Source of the DNA: Neonectria sp. B-13
Lineage: Eukaryota; Ascomycota; Sordariomycetes; Hypocreales; Nectriaceae
NCBI GenBank assembly: GCA_002682825.1
Contig: NOKP01000002.1
Coordinates: forward strand, 620,001 to 684,000
Direction of reading: 5' to 3'
DNA length: 64,000 bases
Shown: positions 23,970 through 34,323 of the stretch, piece by piece
Numbering within the stretch: the first letter of the stretch is position 1
Layout: every line of letters starts with the position of its first letter
Notes under the pieces: generated by a model
Database searches by the model: none
Told to the model about the DNA's origin: nothing
Seen by the model: only the letters and a program-made list of their open reading frames with translations
Position numbers and translations under genes: made by a program

Positions 23970-26744
23970 TGTGACAGGAAAACGAAGAGGTGAAAGAGAA
24001 AGATATGATATCGTGGGAAAACAAAACGATCGAGGCAGAAAGGCGGGAATGGACGAGAGACAGAGAAAGAAGGCGAGTCGGGAGGGATAAGATTACTTGG
24101 TTTTGGTGGGCGGCAAAGGGAATCACGGGACCAAGAGGGGATGGCTGAATGTGCATCAAACAAACCAATCATGATCATGACATTTCCGATCAATCAGGCT
24201 ACAGCTTCGCAAGCGTAAGCAACGCCACGGCGCGTACACTTCCTAACAGACATTAACCTGGGCCTGAACGGGGCTCAACCTGGCCCTGCTCTTACATTCA
24301 AACGCCGGCGGATGGGCTATGAAAGACCCACGTAGCTTATTGCTCCTTGACCGCGAAACGCTGGCCGCCAAATGCCCTGTTGTGTTTCTTCAAGTAGAAA
24401 GAGTGATTTCGTCCTCTCGTGAAGCTTGTCGATGATTGGTTGATTTCATTGTTGGTGGCTTCTTTGACCGGCTGCAGCGAAGCCCAAAGCCCCCAGCCCC
24501 AGCCTTCTTGTGCCCGATTGCTGCGGTTGGGCTACAGCAGGCTGTGGGTAGACTACCGGGGCATTTTGCCACATTTTTGAGCCTTTCTCGCGTTATCCAA
24601 TCGGATCAACGAAGAGAGTCGTGACGGTTAACCATCTTGTCGCCCTGACTCTGGTCCGACATTGCTTCAATAATAAGTGGGTTGCTGCGCTCAGTTGGCG
24701 GCGCTTGTCTGTATGGAGACGATATCTTCGTCTCAACAAGTCAAAGCCGGTCATTGCAGCTTTACTTTCTCGTCAGCATCTTATTGGCTTCGGTGGTGGA
24801 CTGCAAAATTGAAGAGTTTTCGGCAATCACAAAGGGGGAATTGATACACGGGCATGGCCTTTTCTTGATCTTCGCCATGTTCTGCATCGCCTCAACAGGT
24901 TGTTGCTTGCTGCTACTGCTCCTCCGATCCTCAACCCACTTCTTCTTCGACTTTCAGTAGGACGTTAGAATTCATGTGATGGATTCGGGGTTGTTACTAC
25001 ACATCAGGTCTCGACGAGGAACTGAAACTATCACATATGCGACACAATTATACTACGCATTGGCAGAGTGGACATCCCATTTTGCCGTAACTAGCAATGC
25101 GATAGAGACCCTTCCCTTCTCTCATTGTCAATCAGATCTAAGGCAGCGTTGGAGACAGTCCCATGACAGGATTGGCCAGTAGGTTGAAACCAGGAAAGCT
25201 TGTAGCGATTATTGCTATAGGTGTAGTGAAAGACGAGGCATTGGTGAGGCCGAATGTCATATCGATCGCCGCTTGCGACCAGTGGTGCAACCAGGATTCA
25301 GGTATAAGTTCATCGGACAGAACGTTCGCGTCGTTCAGATGCAGTTTCTGAAGTCCAACGAATACATCTGGGGAAGCTCGGTCTCGACTGCGGTCGCCGC
25401 CGAGACAGCTTCGCTGATATTGATATTTTGTCGCATATCGAGTAAGTGCTGTACGCCTAAATGGGCTCTGGGGCTCCCATCGTGGAGGTACCAAATGTCA
25501 ACCAAATCTTTTGACGCCGTGAAAGAGGGAAAGTATATTGTGCTGGAGAACTTGTGTGGCAAGGAGGCGCTCGCAAAGGCGTTTAATTTCGAACGGTTAG
25601 TGAACGAGTGTTTCGAGGACTGAGACTGTAGTCCATGAAGTGTATGGGATGTGCGAATCTCAACGGGCATGGATATGAACGCTTTCGATCTTACAATCAA
25701 CGGCTTCGGCACTACTGTCCATGCGGTTGCACACCTATGTTAATCATCTCGATGAGTCAGAAAGGAATGAAGTGGAAGCCTATGTCACTATGAAGAATAA
25801 TCACCGGCGCCCTTGGGTCTTAATCTAACGTAGGTGCGGTATTTGTGACCGTCGGGGCTCGCCTAAAGGTATAGGGTAGGTCTGAGGAGCGAGTGGTTTG
25901 TCAGTAAAAATCAAGGCAAAATAGTTTTACATCACGAGATTTTGTTAAGCCTCAGGAGTGATGGATTAGCTGGAGGATACAAGCTAGGTACTTGGTTTTT
26001 GACCAACAAGAGAATCGTGATTAGGTTAATTGTGCTTGGACTGTGGCCTTCTGCTCCTTGGAAGCGACGAGTTTCTTGAGTCGTGCTTAAATCAGGGGCC
26101 TAGAAGTCTCGTAGTTTGACTTGGTGTACATCATGTCAACAGCGGGTGCAGTTTTACGTTCCTTTCTTTGAGACTGCGATCTCCCCTCCCATCTAGTTTG
26201 AGTGCTGCTTTGCCAATTTGACAAGATGTGGCCTGTTATCGCTGGCCTTCAAGTAAGCTGGGTGGAGTAAACACTCGCCTCCACAGACCACGTTTTGTGT
26301 TTGATACTAGTGGGCTAAGTGAGTCAGCCATTCTTAGCTCGTAAAGAGTCCGAGAGTGCCACCGTGGCCACTTCGTATTGCTCGTACTGTAGGCAGCGAC
26401 TTGGCAACCAGGATTAAACGAGTAACAAGCGCGCAACAGCCACGCGAAGGATCATCGGATCACCAGATCAGGAATAAGCAGGGAAATTAGCTAACCGATA
26501 ACCAAAAAAACAGCACTTGCTTAAATAACGATGAGATGCCCCGCAGCTGACGGTTTTGTCGATCGCAGCTCACAGTCTTACTGTCTTTCCTCTGTCTTCC
26601 AACTTCACGCCTGTCAGCGAAACGCGTCCGTCCTCTACCCGTACTCGTACTACTCATATTGCACACCTCCGAAAAAAAGGTCAGCAGACGATCTGCGCAG
26701 CTTTCAACGCCAAAAGACTTACCTAGAAATAGCGAACACCGACG
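23970..26744. other. 2.8 kb intergenic with possible gene remnants
   Basis: Promoter of the 971-residue gene at the left end. On the minus strand between 25,138 and 25,712 two overlapping frames read like pieces of one protein shifted in frame (for example LQKLHLNDANVLS, which is LRR-like, and VDIWYLHDGSPRAHLG). They may be a decayed gene, but no family was recognised. The rest shows nothing. Confidence 0.3.
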
Positions 26745-26993
26745 ATGAAGGCCCACGTCCTATTAGTCGCCGCCTTTGCTGCTGCCACATGGGCTGCTTC
26801 TCCTTACGAGGAATCAAGCCGTGAGAAGCTATGTGGACGCCTTGGAGTTATGGAGTTCAACCCTGAGGATCTCCCTCCGGGTGTCGATCCGTCCCAGATA
26901 CGCATGTGTAGGGAGCACCCTCTGAGTGCCGCGAACCTATGGGGTTACGGTCACTGGTTCCCAGATTGGGTTCGGTTTCCCTTCTTGGAGTAG
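26745..26993 (+). CDS. Small secreted protein candidate
   Basis: An 82-residue frame starting MKAHVLLVAAFAAATWA, a good signal peptide (Lys, hydrophobic core, small residues before a likely cut after residue 17-18). The mature part is about 64 residues with two cysteines (CGRLG and MCREH), many Pro and aromatic residues near the end (GYGHWFPDWVRFPF). No family recognised. Size and secretion signal fit small secreted or effector-like proteins of fungi, or an antimicrobial peptide, but function is unknown. No intron is needed. Confidence 0.5.
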   Translation: MKAHVLLVAAFAAATWAASPYEESSREKLCGRLGVMEFNPEDLPPGVDPSQIRMCREHPLSAANLWGYGHWFPDWVRFPFLE

Positions 26994-27184
26994 TGATAAG
27001 CAGGTTGACAATGATTGGGAGATCATTGGAACTCGACGAAACTGCTGTGTCTATAATATCACCACTTCTTTGCCACGCTGACAGTTGGTTGGGCCAAGCA
27101 TGATCCAAGTGCAGAGCTTGTTAGACAATGATGAATCGACCATATTGCTATCTGCATGCGAAGCTGTTTACCACATAAGAAGTT

Positions 27185-27598
27185 GTGAATTTACCAAAGA
27201 ATGTACATCAGTTGAGATACTGGTTTCTGTTTGAGGAAACCGCTGCAAACCTCGTCTGCGAGGAGGTCAAACAAAAGCAGCGTTGCAGCCACATCCCATA
27301 CGGCGACGGCGTCCAAGCATATGAGCACTTCTTGTATCGGCCGGGTAGTATGGGCGAATGCAAGCAGCCCTTCTACCGGCCAGAATCCAGCGGCGACAGG
27401 TCCGAGATCAAAATCCAGACAGCAACTTTTGAATCGAGCACCAAGACTCTCTACATCAACGTCGCAGTGCCAGAAATCATCACATGGGTTGAAAATGGCG
27501 ATTGCCGCTGCGAAAGAGCGGCAACGATGTGCGCGGGATGCCCAAATAGAGGCGGTTCATCTACCCGACTAGATATAGGCCCGACTGTGGTGCGATGA
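27185..27598 (+). CDS. Possible exon of a Cys-containing protein
   Basis: A 137-codon frame with no early ATG; if real, it would be an exon joined to an upstream one not identified. It contains seven cysteines, including CEEVKQKQRC, GECKQPFY and a tight CRCERAATMCAGC near the end, and a balanced composition unlike random sequence. It may belong with the secreted gene just upstream, but no donor/acceptor pair that joins them was established. No family recognised. Confidence 0.3.
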   Translation: MNLPKNVHQLRYWFLFEETAANLVCEEVKQKQRCSHIPYGDGVQAYEHFLYRPGSMGECKQPFYRPESSGDRSEIKIQTATFESSTKTLYINVAVPEIITWVENGDCRCERAATMCAGCPNRGGSSTRLDIGPTVVR

Positions 27599-28671
27599 TC
27601 TTATGTCCTCTTTGCATTGGCCAGGACTAGACGGAAGAGAGTATGCGCCAGCGCGGAGAAGAATACGGTGGAGATAATTAAGATGGCATTACGACGGACG
27701 AAGACTACATTTCATGCCTGAACAGGCAATATGTTGATCACGAATACAAGCTGCAATGAAGTCCGAGGATGTGAAAGGTAGTAGACGATATTCCTACTCT
27801 TTCTGACTGCTGAATTATGAACCATGCGAATCGTTTCCGCGCCTATATCGTGAGATGTAGCAATGAAGTGTCAGGAGCTCTTACCTGAGAAGTTACAATC
27901 CTTCACTAGCAATGTCATCCACATAGTGAAGTGACCTACTCTAGCCTTGGCTAATTATTTCAAGTAACGGCTAGATGATTAACTATGCTATGAAGATGAG
28001 AAGCTGTCTAGTGACGATAAGATGCAACCGGCCCTTCTTGAGATAGTCTAGGAAACAATGTCTAAGTTAAGGCACATTGACGAGCCTCAAGTTCTGCTGT
28101 GCCAGAGCTAGTGAAACTTTGAGCGTTTGAGATGTTAACTAATATAATTGTCCTTCATCAGGCACACCTGTTGGCTTTTCGCATGCTTCGCCACTTAAAG
28201 ACAATGCGATACCGTAATCGCTCTATATATAGACATTGCTTCGCTTGGATCACGAAATATAGGGAAGTAAGCCATAAACAAGTACAATTGACGAGTCTTC
28301 TGAATTAGTCAAAGGAGCGACATGAACAATAGAACCCTCTTCCACCCCAAATATTTTTCCCGGCTCGGAAGTCCTGCGATTAACAGCCTCCTCCACTCAC
28401 TTCCTTCCATCCCTTGTCATATATCCTGATCTCCTGATCCTCAGCGTCGCCACCCTCACCTCGAAGCAATTTCAAGCCAGATATGATACTGAGGCATCCG
28501 TTTCTTAGCACCTCCCTACCCCCCAATTTTTCATGATCAAGCAGATAACATAAAGAATAAAGAAAACTTAAGGATCGTAAACGGCGGGCCTAGAGATGGG
28601 TTCGCGCAGAATTTTGATATCAAGCCCTCATTAGCCTCAGAACTCATGATCTGGGCCAATGATGATCAGGC
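27599..28671. other. Intergenic, nothing recognised
   Basis: About 1.07 kb with many stops in all frames. It includes the 3' side of the minus-strand Cys-rich gene at the right. Confidence 0.4.
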
Positions 28672-29307
28672 CTAGGAATGACGGCGCCTACACCGGTGCA
28701 ATCTTCTGTCAAACTTCTTGCCCTTGGGACACTTGCACACGTTCTTCTGTTCGTCCCACCACCTGCCGCCCGTGCATTTGCATTCCTTAGAGTCTTCGTC
28801 GTAGTCCTTGTCCTTGTTCTTACAAACGCACACACTCTTCGTCCAGTCCCAGTCGGCGTCCATGCCGCAGTCGTGCACGCACTTGTGCATCTTGTGATCC
28901 CATTTTTGGTCTCTCGGGCAGTGACATTTCTTGTAGCGTTCATCATACTCTTGGTCTGCTTTCTTACAGACGCATTGGTTGCTCGCCCAGTCCCAGTCGG
29001 CGTGCATGCCGCAGTCGTGCACGCACTTGTGCATCTTGTGATCCCATTTTTGGTCTCTCGGGCAGTGACATTCCTTGTGGCGTTCATCATACTCCTGGCT
29101 TGTTTTCTTACAGACGCACTGTTTGTTCCTCCAGTCCCATTTGGCGTCCCTACCGCAGTCGAAACCGTGATCGCGGTCGACAAGGTAGCCCGCGGGATCA
29201 CCATTATCCCTGGCCTCGACACCATGATCGTCGGTGTTGGGGTTGGGCATGGCGCTGACTGCGCTTAGAGCAAGAAGTGTGCTGAGGAGGAAGTGTTTGA
29301 GAAACAT
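28672..29307 (-). CDS. Secreted Cys-rich protein with 48-residue tandem repeats
   Basis: A single exon of 211 residues. It starts MFLKHFLLSTLLALSAVSA, a clear signal peptide, then a short acidic linker (PNPNTDDHGVEARD). The mature protein is made of repeats of 48 residues with the core HCPRDQKWDHKMHKC followed by HDCGM-ADWDW and C-C-C pairs (QCVCKK). Two copies are nearly identical; flanking copies at both ends are diverged, the last ending CRRRHS. Cysteines come in CxC and paired patterns, suggesting stacked disulfide units like EGF-type modules, but they match no family I know. Charged residues (Asp, Lys, His) dominate between the cysteines. An extracellular or cell-wall role, or an effector role, is possible. 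The opposite strand is open over the same span, a by-product of composition. Confidence 0.72.
   Translation of the reverse strand: MFLKHFLLSTLLALSAVSAMPNPNTDDHGVEARDNGDPAGYLVDRDHGFDCGRDAKWDWRNKQCVCKKTSQEYDERHKECHCPRDQKWDHKMHKCVHDCGMHADWDWASNQCVCKKADQEYDERYKKCHCPRDQKWDHKMHKCVHDCGMDADWDWTKSVCVCKNKDKDYDEDSKECKCTGGRWWDEQKNVCKCPKGKKFDRRLHRCRRRHS
28770..29160. repeat. 144-bp tandem repeat inside the Cys-rich gene
   Basis: The block starting catgccgcag occurs at 28861 and again at 29005, an offset of 144 bp (48 codons), with near-identity over more than 100 bases. A third, diverged copy follows to the right, toward the 5' end of the gene. Such arrays expand and contract by slippage or unequal exchange, so copy number may differ between strains. 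Confidence 0.7.
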
Positions 29308-32168
29308 GATGGGCGAGTGGTGGGTTCCTGAAGGCTGAAAGGCTGTGGTGGATGGAAAAGGAGACGTAGGGGTATGGTTTCTTTGCGAAACGATCGAGAA
29401 TTGTAAGAGTTTGTGAGAAAAGACCCGATATATCGGCTGGGGAGGTGGTAGAAAGGGAACTTGGGGAGGGTGATGAGCCGAGAATATATGGGTTATACGA
29501 GACCAAGAGAAAAGGAGCTACATCCAACATGTACGCGTCAAACATGGTGCCCCCCTTGAAGAACACCCTTTCATCTCCAAAAAACGGGCTCATTATCCCC
29601 ATCCTTGTTTAGAATCTGATCTGTGCTACCATTTGTCTTCGGCGGGCTATAGCTTCTGCCTAGGAAGCCAACTATTCTACACAATTGCATTGGCACCTGA
29701 TATCACATCTCCTCCTCATGAATCTTATGCCGTCTTCCGGCCGCCATCCGAAAGCCAATCTCTTCACGCCCACCCTATTCTTATCGGGTCAGAGGTGATC
29801 CGATCATATTTTGAAACTGTAACAGATGCTAAGGCATATTCATAGCAAGATGACTGGATATTGACGAAGGGCCAATTCCTAAGGCCGCTTGCTAAGGATC
29901 CTCCTTTAAAAGTCGGAAAGCATAAATTAAAAGCCCCAGTCTACAATACGAGCTCGGTCATGAACATCAGATACTTCAGGATAGAAAGCCCTTGGCTTAT
30001 ATTCTGGCTCTCAATTTAGCACCAAACTGAGTCTTCAGACCGTGCGCCGCACCGTTTACAGCGGCGCCACTCGGATCGGATCATCGGCGAGCTACCGGCT
30101 AGATGGACCAAGACGGTCATTCCTGGTCATCGGATGCGCCCAAATGTCACGATACTCGATTTGGCATGTGACGGCGATCAAAGAGGGGAGGGGAGGGGAG
30201 GGGGGGGGGGGTTCACATTTTGGATTCTTCCACTCGTTGGAGAGTAGTAGCATTCATGCAAGATAAACAGAAATGTATGACGAGATGAGACGAATCGGGT
30301 TGGGCTCCGGCGTCTGAGCGCCAAAATTTCAATACAACTTGAGGACATTGGATTTTATCTTCTGTATGGATATACTGTGCTCTGTGATCGCGACGCAGTT
30401 TTTCGTAGGCTGAAACGTCTGTAGAGACCGTGAGTTTGGGGGAGAAGGGAGCAAGCATACGGAGAATTGAGGGGCAATTTGTCTCCAACATAAGATAAAT
30501 AATTATTGAGATAAGGCGACGTGGAGCGGCGATTTAATGAAGCAGAGAGATCAGCGTTAGCTAACGGTAGGCTAGGGACATGTAACCGCACATGGTCGTA
30601 GAGATGGTCTGGGCCTCCTTGGATGCTTTGGCCCCTACGTACCGACATCCGGCAGCCGATCTCCCGGAGTCTCAGCGTGAACTCTCCTCTCCGTCACCTC
30701 GCTATCATCGGTCTGCAACTAGTATCCACACTCACTCAGAAAACAACTAGCTGGTTATGTGGCTGAGTGTCAGCCCTACTGTCTTATTCGGCGATGAAGC
30801 CAACCATACGGCATATGCCGCTCGAGGGCATGAGAAGTTGGGTGCATTGTGCACTCTAGACCCGGAACTTGCTCCTCCCGAAGATGGCGAAAGCTAGGGG
30901 CGGGAAAGGATTAGAGATGGATGGAAAGAAAAGAAAAGGGTAGGTCTCAAGACTAAATTTAGATGTAGGGAGAAAGTATGGGGATGATACTTGAGAATGG
31001 CGGATCGTCAGACTAAACAGAGAGTATATGTACGAATAAACCTTCATAATGCGATATCTAAGTTTAATCGCCCTCTTTTCCAGCATATGATGATGGCGAG
31101 GCCTAAGCATGGGTGGTAGGGTGGCGAGATGCGACGGTATGTTATTAGCGGGCATTTGATAATTGTGATTTCAAGCAGCATGTACCCAGTTGATTCCTGG
31201 TTAGTGTCGCCGATCTTATATTGGCACATCGCCTAAATGTTGGGCATGTGGATGGGTCTGGAAGGCATCTCGATGCAGAAAATAGATGAACTCGTTGTCG
31301 TTGTAAGCCAATCTCCTGGTCACTGCCGCTCTATGTTGGAAAATGCATAAAGCTGTGATATCTTGCTAGTAGATATTTTAATATGGTTATTAGCAATGAA
31401 TTGTAAATGTCATTTTCCTTTCTCTAAAAATACTAGACTCGCCTAAGTAACATGCCACACCTGTGTGCTAGTAATATCCTACAGTATGTATATCTAAAGA
31501 AATATGGCAGAATACAGGAAGTTACCACTGAATACAATTATACTAAATCCTACTATATATAGTCCTAATTTTAATTCCAATTCTATAAATATCGTTGATA
31601 TTTAAATAAAAACTTTATTTAAAAGTAATGTGTTTGGCAGGGGTGACTTCATGACAGCTAACAAGACCGAGGAAACCCAGCCAGCTTTGCTGTGGTCGCA
31701 ACAGGGGAAGAGACGCGATCTATCCTTTCAGCTTCCCGGTAGGCAGGGGAAAAGTCAGTCAAATTGACTGCAATCGTAATACCGTCAAGACTATTACAAT
31801 AAGGGTCTAAAGATCAATAGAATCACTCAAATCTGGCCAAAAATTAGACAATCATAGCTCTCAAATTCATTGCTTAAGCTGATGTTCTTACTTACTTCCT
31901 TGATAGACTTTGTTAGTTTCCATTTCCCTTTTAATCTTAGCTAATTTGGACCAATTGTTGAAAGAGGTCACTAGCCAGTAAAAACACTGTAATGCCTATA
32001 CCTTATCCGGACTTCAATGTCTACTGGCCCCAATATAGTAATATAATTATACATTTAAGTTAAGAATTTAGTATATTTTAAATCTATTAATTTAAATAAA
32101 TTATCTATTATAGTATAGATTAGAAAGATATAATATTCAGTTTAATAACACTATACTTAGCCCCAGCT
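29308..32168. other. 2.9 kb intergenic, partly AT-rich
   Basis: Promoter of the Cys-rich gene at the left. No gene recognised. The right third (31,350-32,160) is strongly AT-rich, with TA-rich low-complexity DNA at 31,550-31,620 and 32,040-32,150 that looks RIP-decayed. Confidence 0.4.
30183..30211 (+). repeat. G-run, possible G-quadruplex
   Basis: Four GGGG blocks separated by single A, the last extended to about 13 G. The + strand could form a G-quadruplex; its exact length may be uncertain because homopolymers are error-prone in sequencing. Confidence 0.6.
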
Positions 32169-33242
32169 CTAATCATTATGCTTTAGAATCCAAATCGTGC
32201 CACTTGCGTTAGATCGATACAAAACTAGGTGATTGCTTTGCCTAGAGCCATCGTAGTCAAAAGCCAGCATCTTATCCTCTAGACTCTTCAAGTCATAGCC
32301 ACCAGCACCCTGCCCAGGATCGCCCTGAGCAAACACCGCCTGAAAGCCTCCCTGTACCCGCTTCAATACCCAGAGCGTGCCGGTGCCCGGCCTGCAAAGA
32401 GCGACATGGTCATTTTTGCCGCTGCGGTCCCAGTCAAAAGCCATAGCCACATCAGCCGGGCTCCGAAGGTCATACCCCCCGATGCCGTTTCCGGGATCGC
32501 CCACTGATAAAACTGGCGAGAATGCCCCGTTGTTGTTTCGCAAGACCCAGAATGTCCCCGTTGCAGGGCGGTACAGCGCTATGTGATCCATCTTGCCGCT
32601 GCTATCCCAATCAAAGGCAAACGCTCTGTCGGCCTTACTGCGCAGATCGTACCCGCCGATGCCCACGTCAGGACTACCTTGCTGGTATACAGGGCTCCAT
32701 TTGCCAGTTTCCAACTTCTTCAGGATCCACATTATGCCGGTTCCAGGTCGATAGAGAGCGAGATGGTCCATGCAGCCAGAGTGGTCATAGTCGAAGGCAA
32801 ATATACGGTCTTCCGGGCTCTTAAGGTCATAGCAGCCGATGCCAGACCCTCCTCCGTGGACCTCTGTATAGACAGGAATATATCTATTGCCTTGTCGCCT
32901 CAAAATATGAATAGCCCCAAATCCAGGCCTGTAGAAAACAATGTGGTCAAGCTTTCCGCTACTTTCATAGTCGAAAGCAAAACCTACATCATTGGCATGT
33001 TTTAGGTCATAGCCACCAATCCCGTTCCCAGGATCACCTTGAGCGTAAACTGGGGAGAAGTTACCGCCTTGGTTGCGGAGGATCCAACATGTGCCTGTCT
33101 CAGGCCTGTACAGGACGAGATGGTCTAGTTTTCCAGATGAATTGTAATCGAGGGCAAAGATACGATCTTTCGTTGATTTGAGATCATACCCGCCGATGCC
33201 ATTGCCGGGCTGTCCCTGGGCATAGACTGGAGAAAAGCTCAT
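32169..33242 (-). CDS. Six-repeat beta-propeller lectin-like protein
   Basis: ATG 33242 (MSFSPVYAQG) gives 357 residues, intronless. The whole protein is six tandem repeats of about 58 residues, each of the form SPVYAQGDPGNGIGGYDL, then FDYDSSGKLDH, LYRPGTGT and WILK. Each repeat has a D-x-D-x-S-G-x-x-D loop like the calcium loops of FG-GAP/VCBS propeller blades. The pattern matches tandem-repeat propeller lectins, such as the PVL lectin of the mushroom Psathyrella and the PLL/PHL lectins of the insect pathogen Photorhabdus (family knowledge, not checked here). Sugar binding is therefore likely. There is no signal peptide. It lies 3.3 kb from a Tc-toxin-like gene, also a gene type of Photorhabdus. 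The last repeat is the most diverged. A longer frame to 33323 exists but lacks a better ATG context. Confidence 0.72.
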   Translation of the reverse strand: MSFSPVYAQGQPGNGIGGYDLKSTKDRIFALDYNSSGKLDHLVLYRPETGTCWILRNQGGNFSPVYAQGDPGNGIGGYDLKHANDVGFAFDYESSGKLDHIVFYRPGFGAIHILRRQGNRYIPVYTEVHGGGSGIGCYDLKSPEDRIFAFDYDHSGCMDHLALYRPGTGIMWILKKLETGKWSPVYQQGSPDVGIGGYDLRSKADRAFAFDWDSSGKMDHIALYRPATGTFWVLRNNNGAFSPVLSVGDPGNGIGGYDLRSPADVAMAFDWDRSGKNDHVALCRPGTGTLWVLKRVQGGFQAVFAQGDPGQGAGGYDLKSLEDKMLAFDYDGSRQSNHLVLYRSNASGTIWILKHND

Positions 33243-34323
33243 GATAGTCGTTTCTATAACGAGATTAGATATGTAGGACCAAATGCAGGCCCTTGAAGAA
33301 GAGCAAGAAAGAAACTCACTCAAGATAAGCTTTGTCTGTAGTGTTCAAGCTTTGAAGGCTGAAGATAAAATAGAGGGACGTTTGGTGAAGATGCGGCACG
33401 ATTTGGATACAAAGACAATTAATTGGCGACATTAATCATGCGTGAAAAGAAGTCTCAAGATTAAATATAACGAGAAGTTCGAGGAATTGTAAAGTGCAGG
33501 ACACGTCAATTGTTACTAGCTGAAATGTAGGCTGACACTGATCTCAGCTAGCCACTATTGTCCTCCACGTATTTGAGACATTTAGAATGCAGGACACATC
33601 ACTCGTAAGTTTACAAGTTGAATAGTTTGCCTGCAGGCTCCTCACCGGTACAAGTGTTACGTATGCTTCTTTCTTCTCCGGGATAAGTGGCGTCGGCTGA
33701 AGGATGTAAAAGGAAAGGTGGCATTAATAGTAGTGCGCCACACCAAAGAGCAGGGTGCATAAGCGTATTTATTGTCACCAGTTAGGAAGGAGATCAACGA
33801 GTAGCTGATGGGATTGTGGACGATGGCCTCGTCCACATTTTCCAGTAGTCGACGCGCACCCAGAAGCTCCTCCATTTTCAATCAAGGTCTTCAAGCGGCT
33901 TCTCTGTCAATCTTGGATTAGGAAGCCAGTTACGGTGAAAGCACACTGCCTCCAAATGAATGTGGAAAAACGGCGTTACTGAATAAACAAACTCAAGTGA
34001 TTAGTATAGAATTCGTACAACATATGTTGTAGATAATATACTTCTGAATAACACGATTCGCAGTTCAGTAGTTTAATGTATTATCTCTCGTCTCAGCTTC
34101 CCAGGTAGTAATAGAACAATTACTACATCGCAGAGCATATAGAGACTGACTGGGATTCTATGGTGAATGACGTTCTTGCTACCAAACATCACTGCCCAAG
34201 CAATCAGAAGTTCGCTTTCGCATCGTTCCCCTCGAGTTTATCCATTTAGAGAGACACGAGAGTAACACATGGCATTATCACTGGTTACAGCTTTGCAAAC
34301 GTATCTAACCGCCGATTATGACC
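33243..34323. other. Intergenic in the lectin/Tc island
   Basis: Holds the lectin promoter at the left (minus-strand gene) and the 3' end of the 370-residue gene at the right. No gene or repeat recognised in 1.08 kb. Confidence 0.45.

Noticed and set aside
28678..29268. 196-codon open frame opposite the Cys-rich gene
   Set aside because: It is hydrophobic antisense of a repetitive gene; the minus strand has the signal peptide and ordered cysteines.
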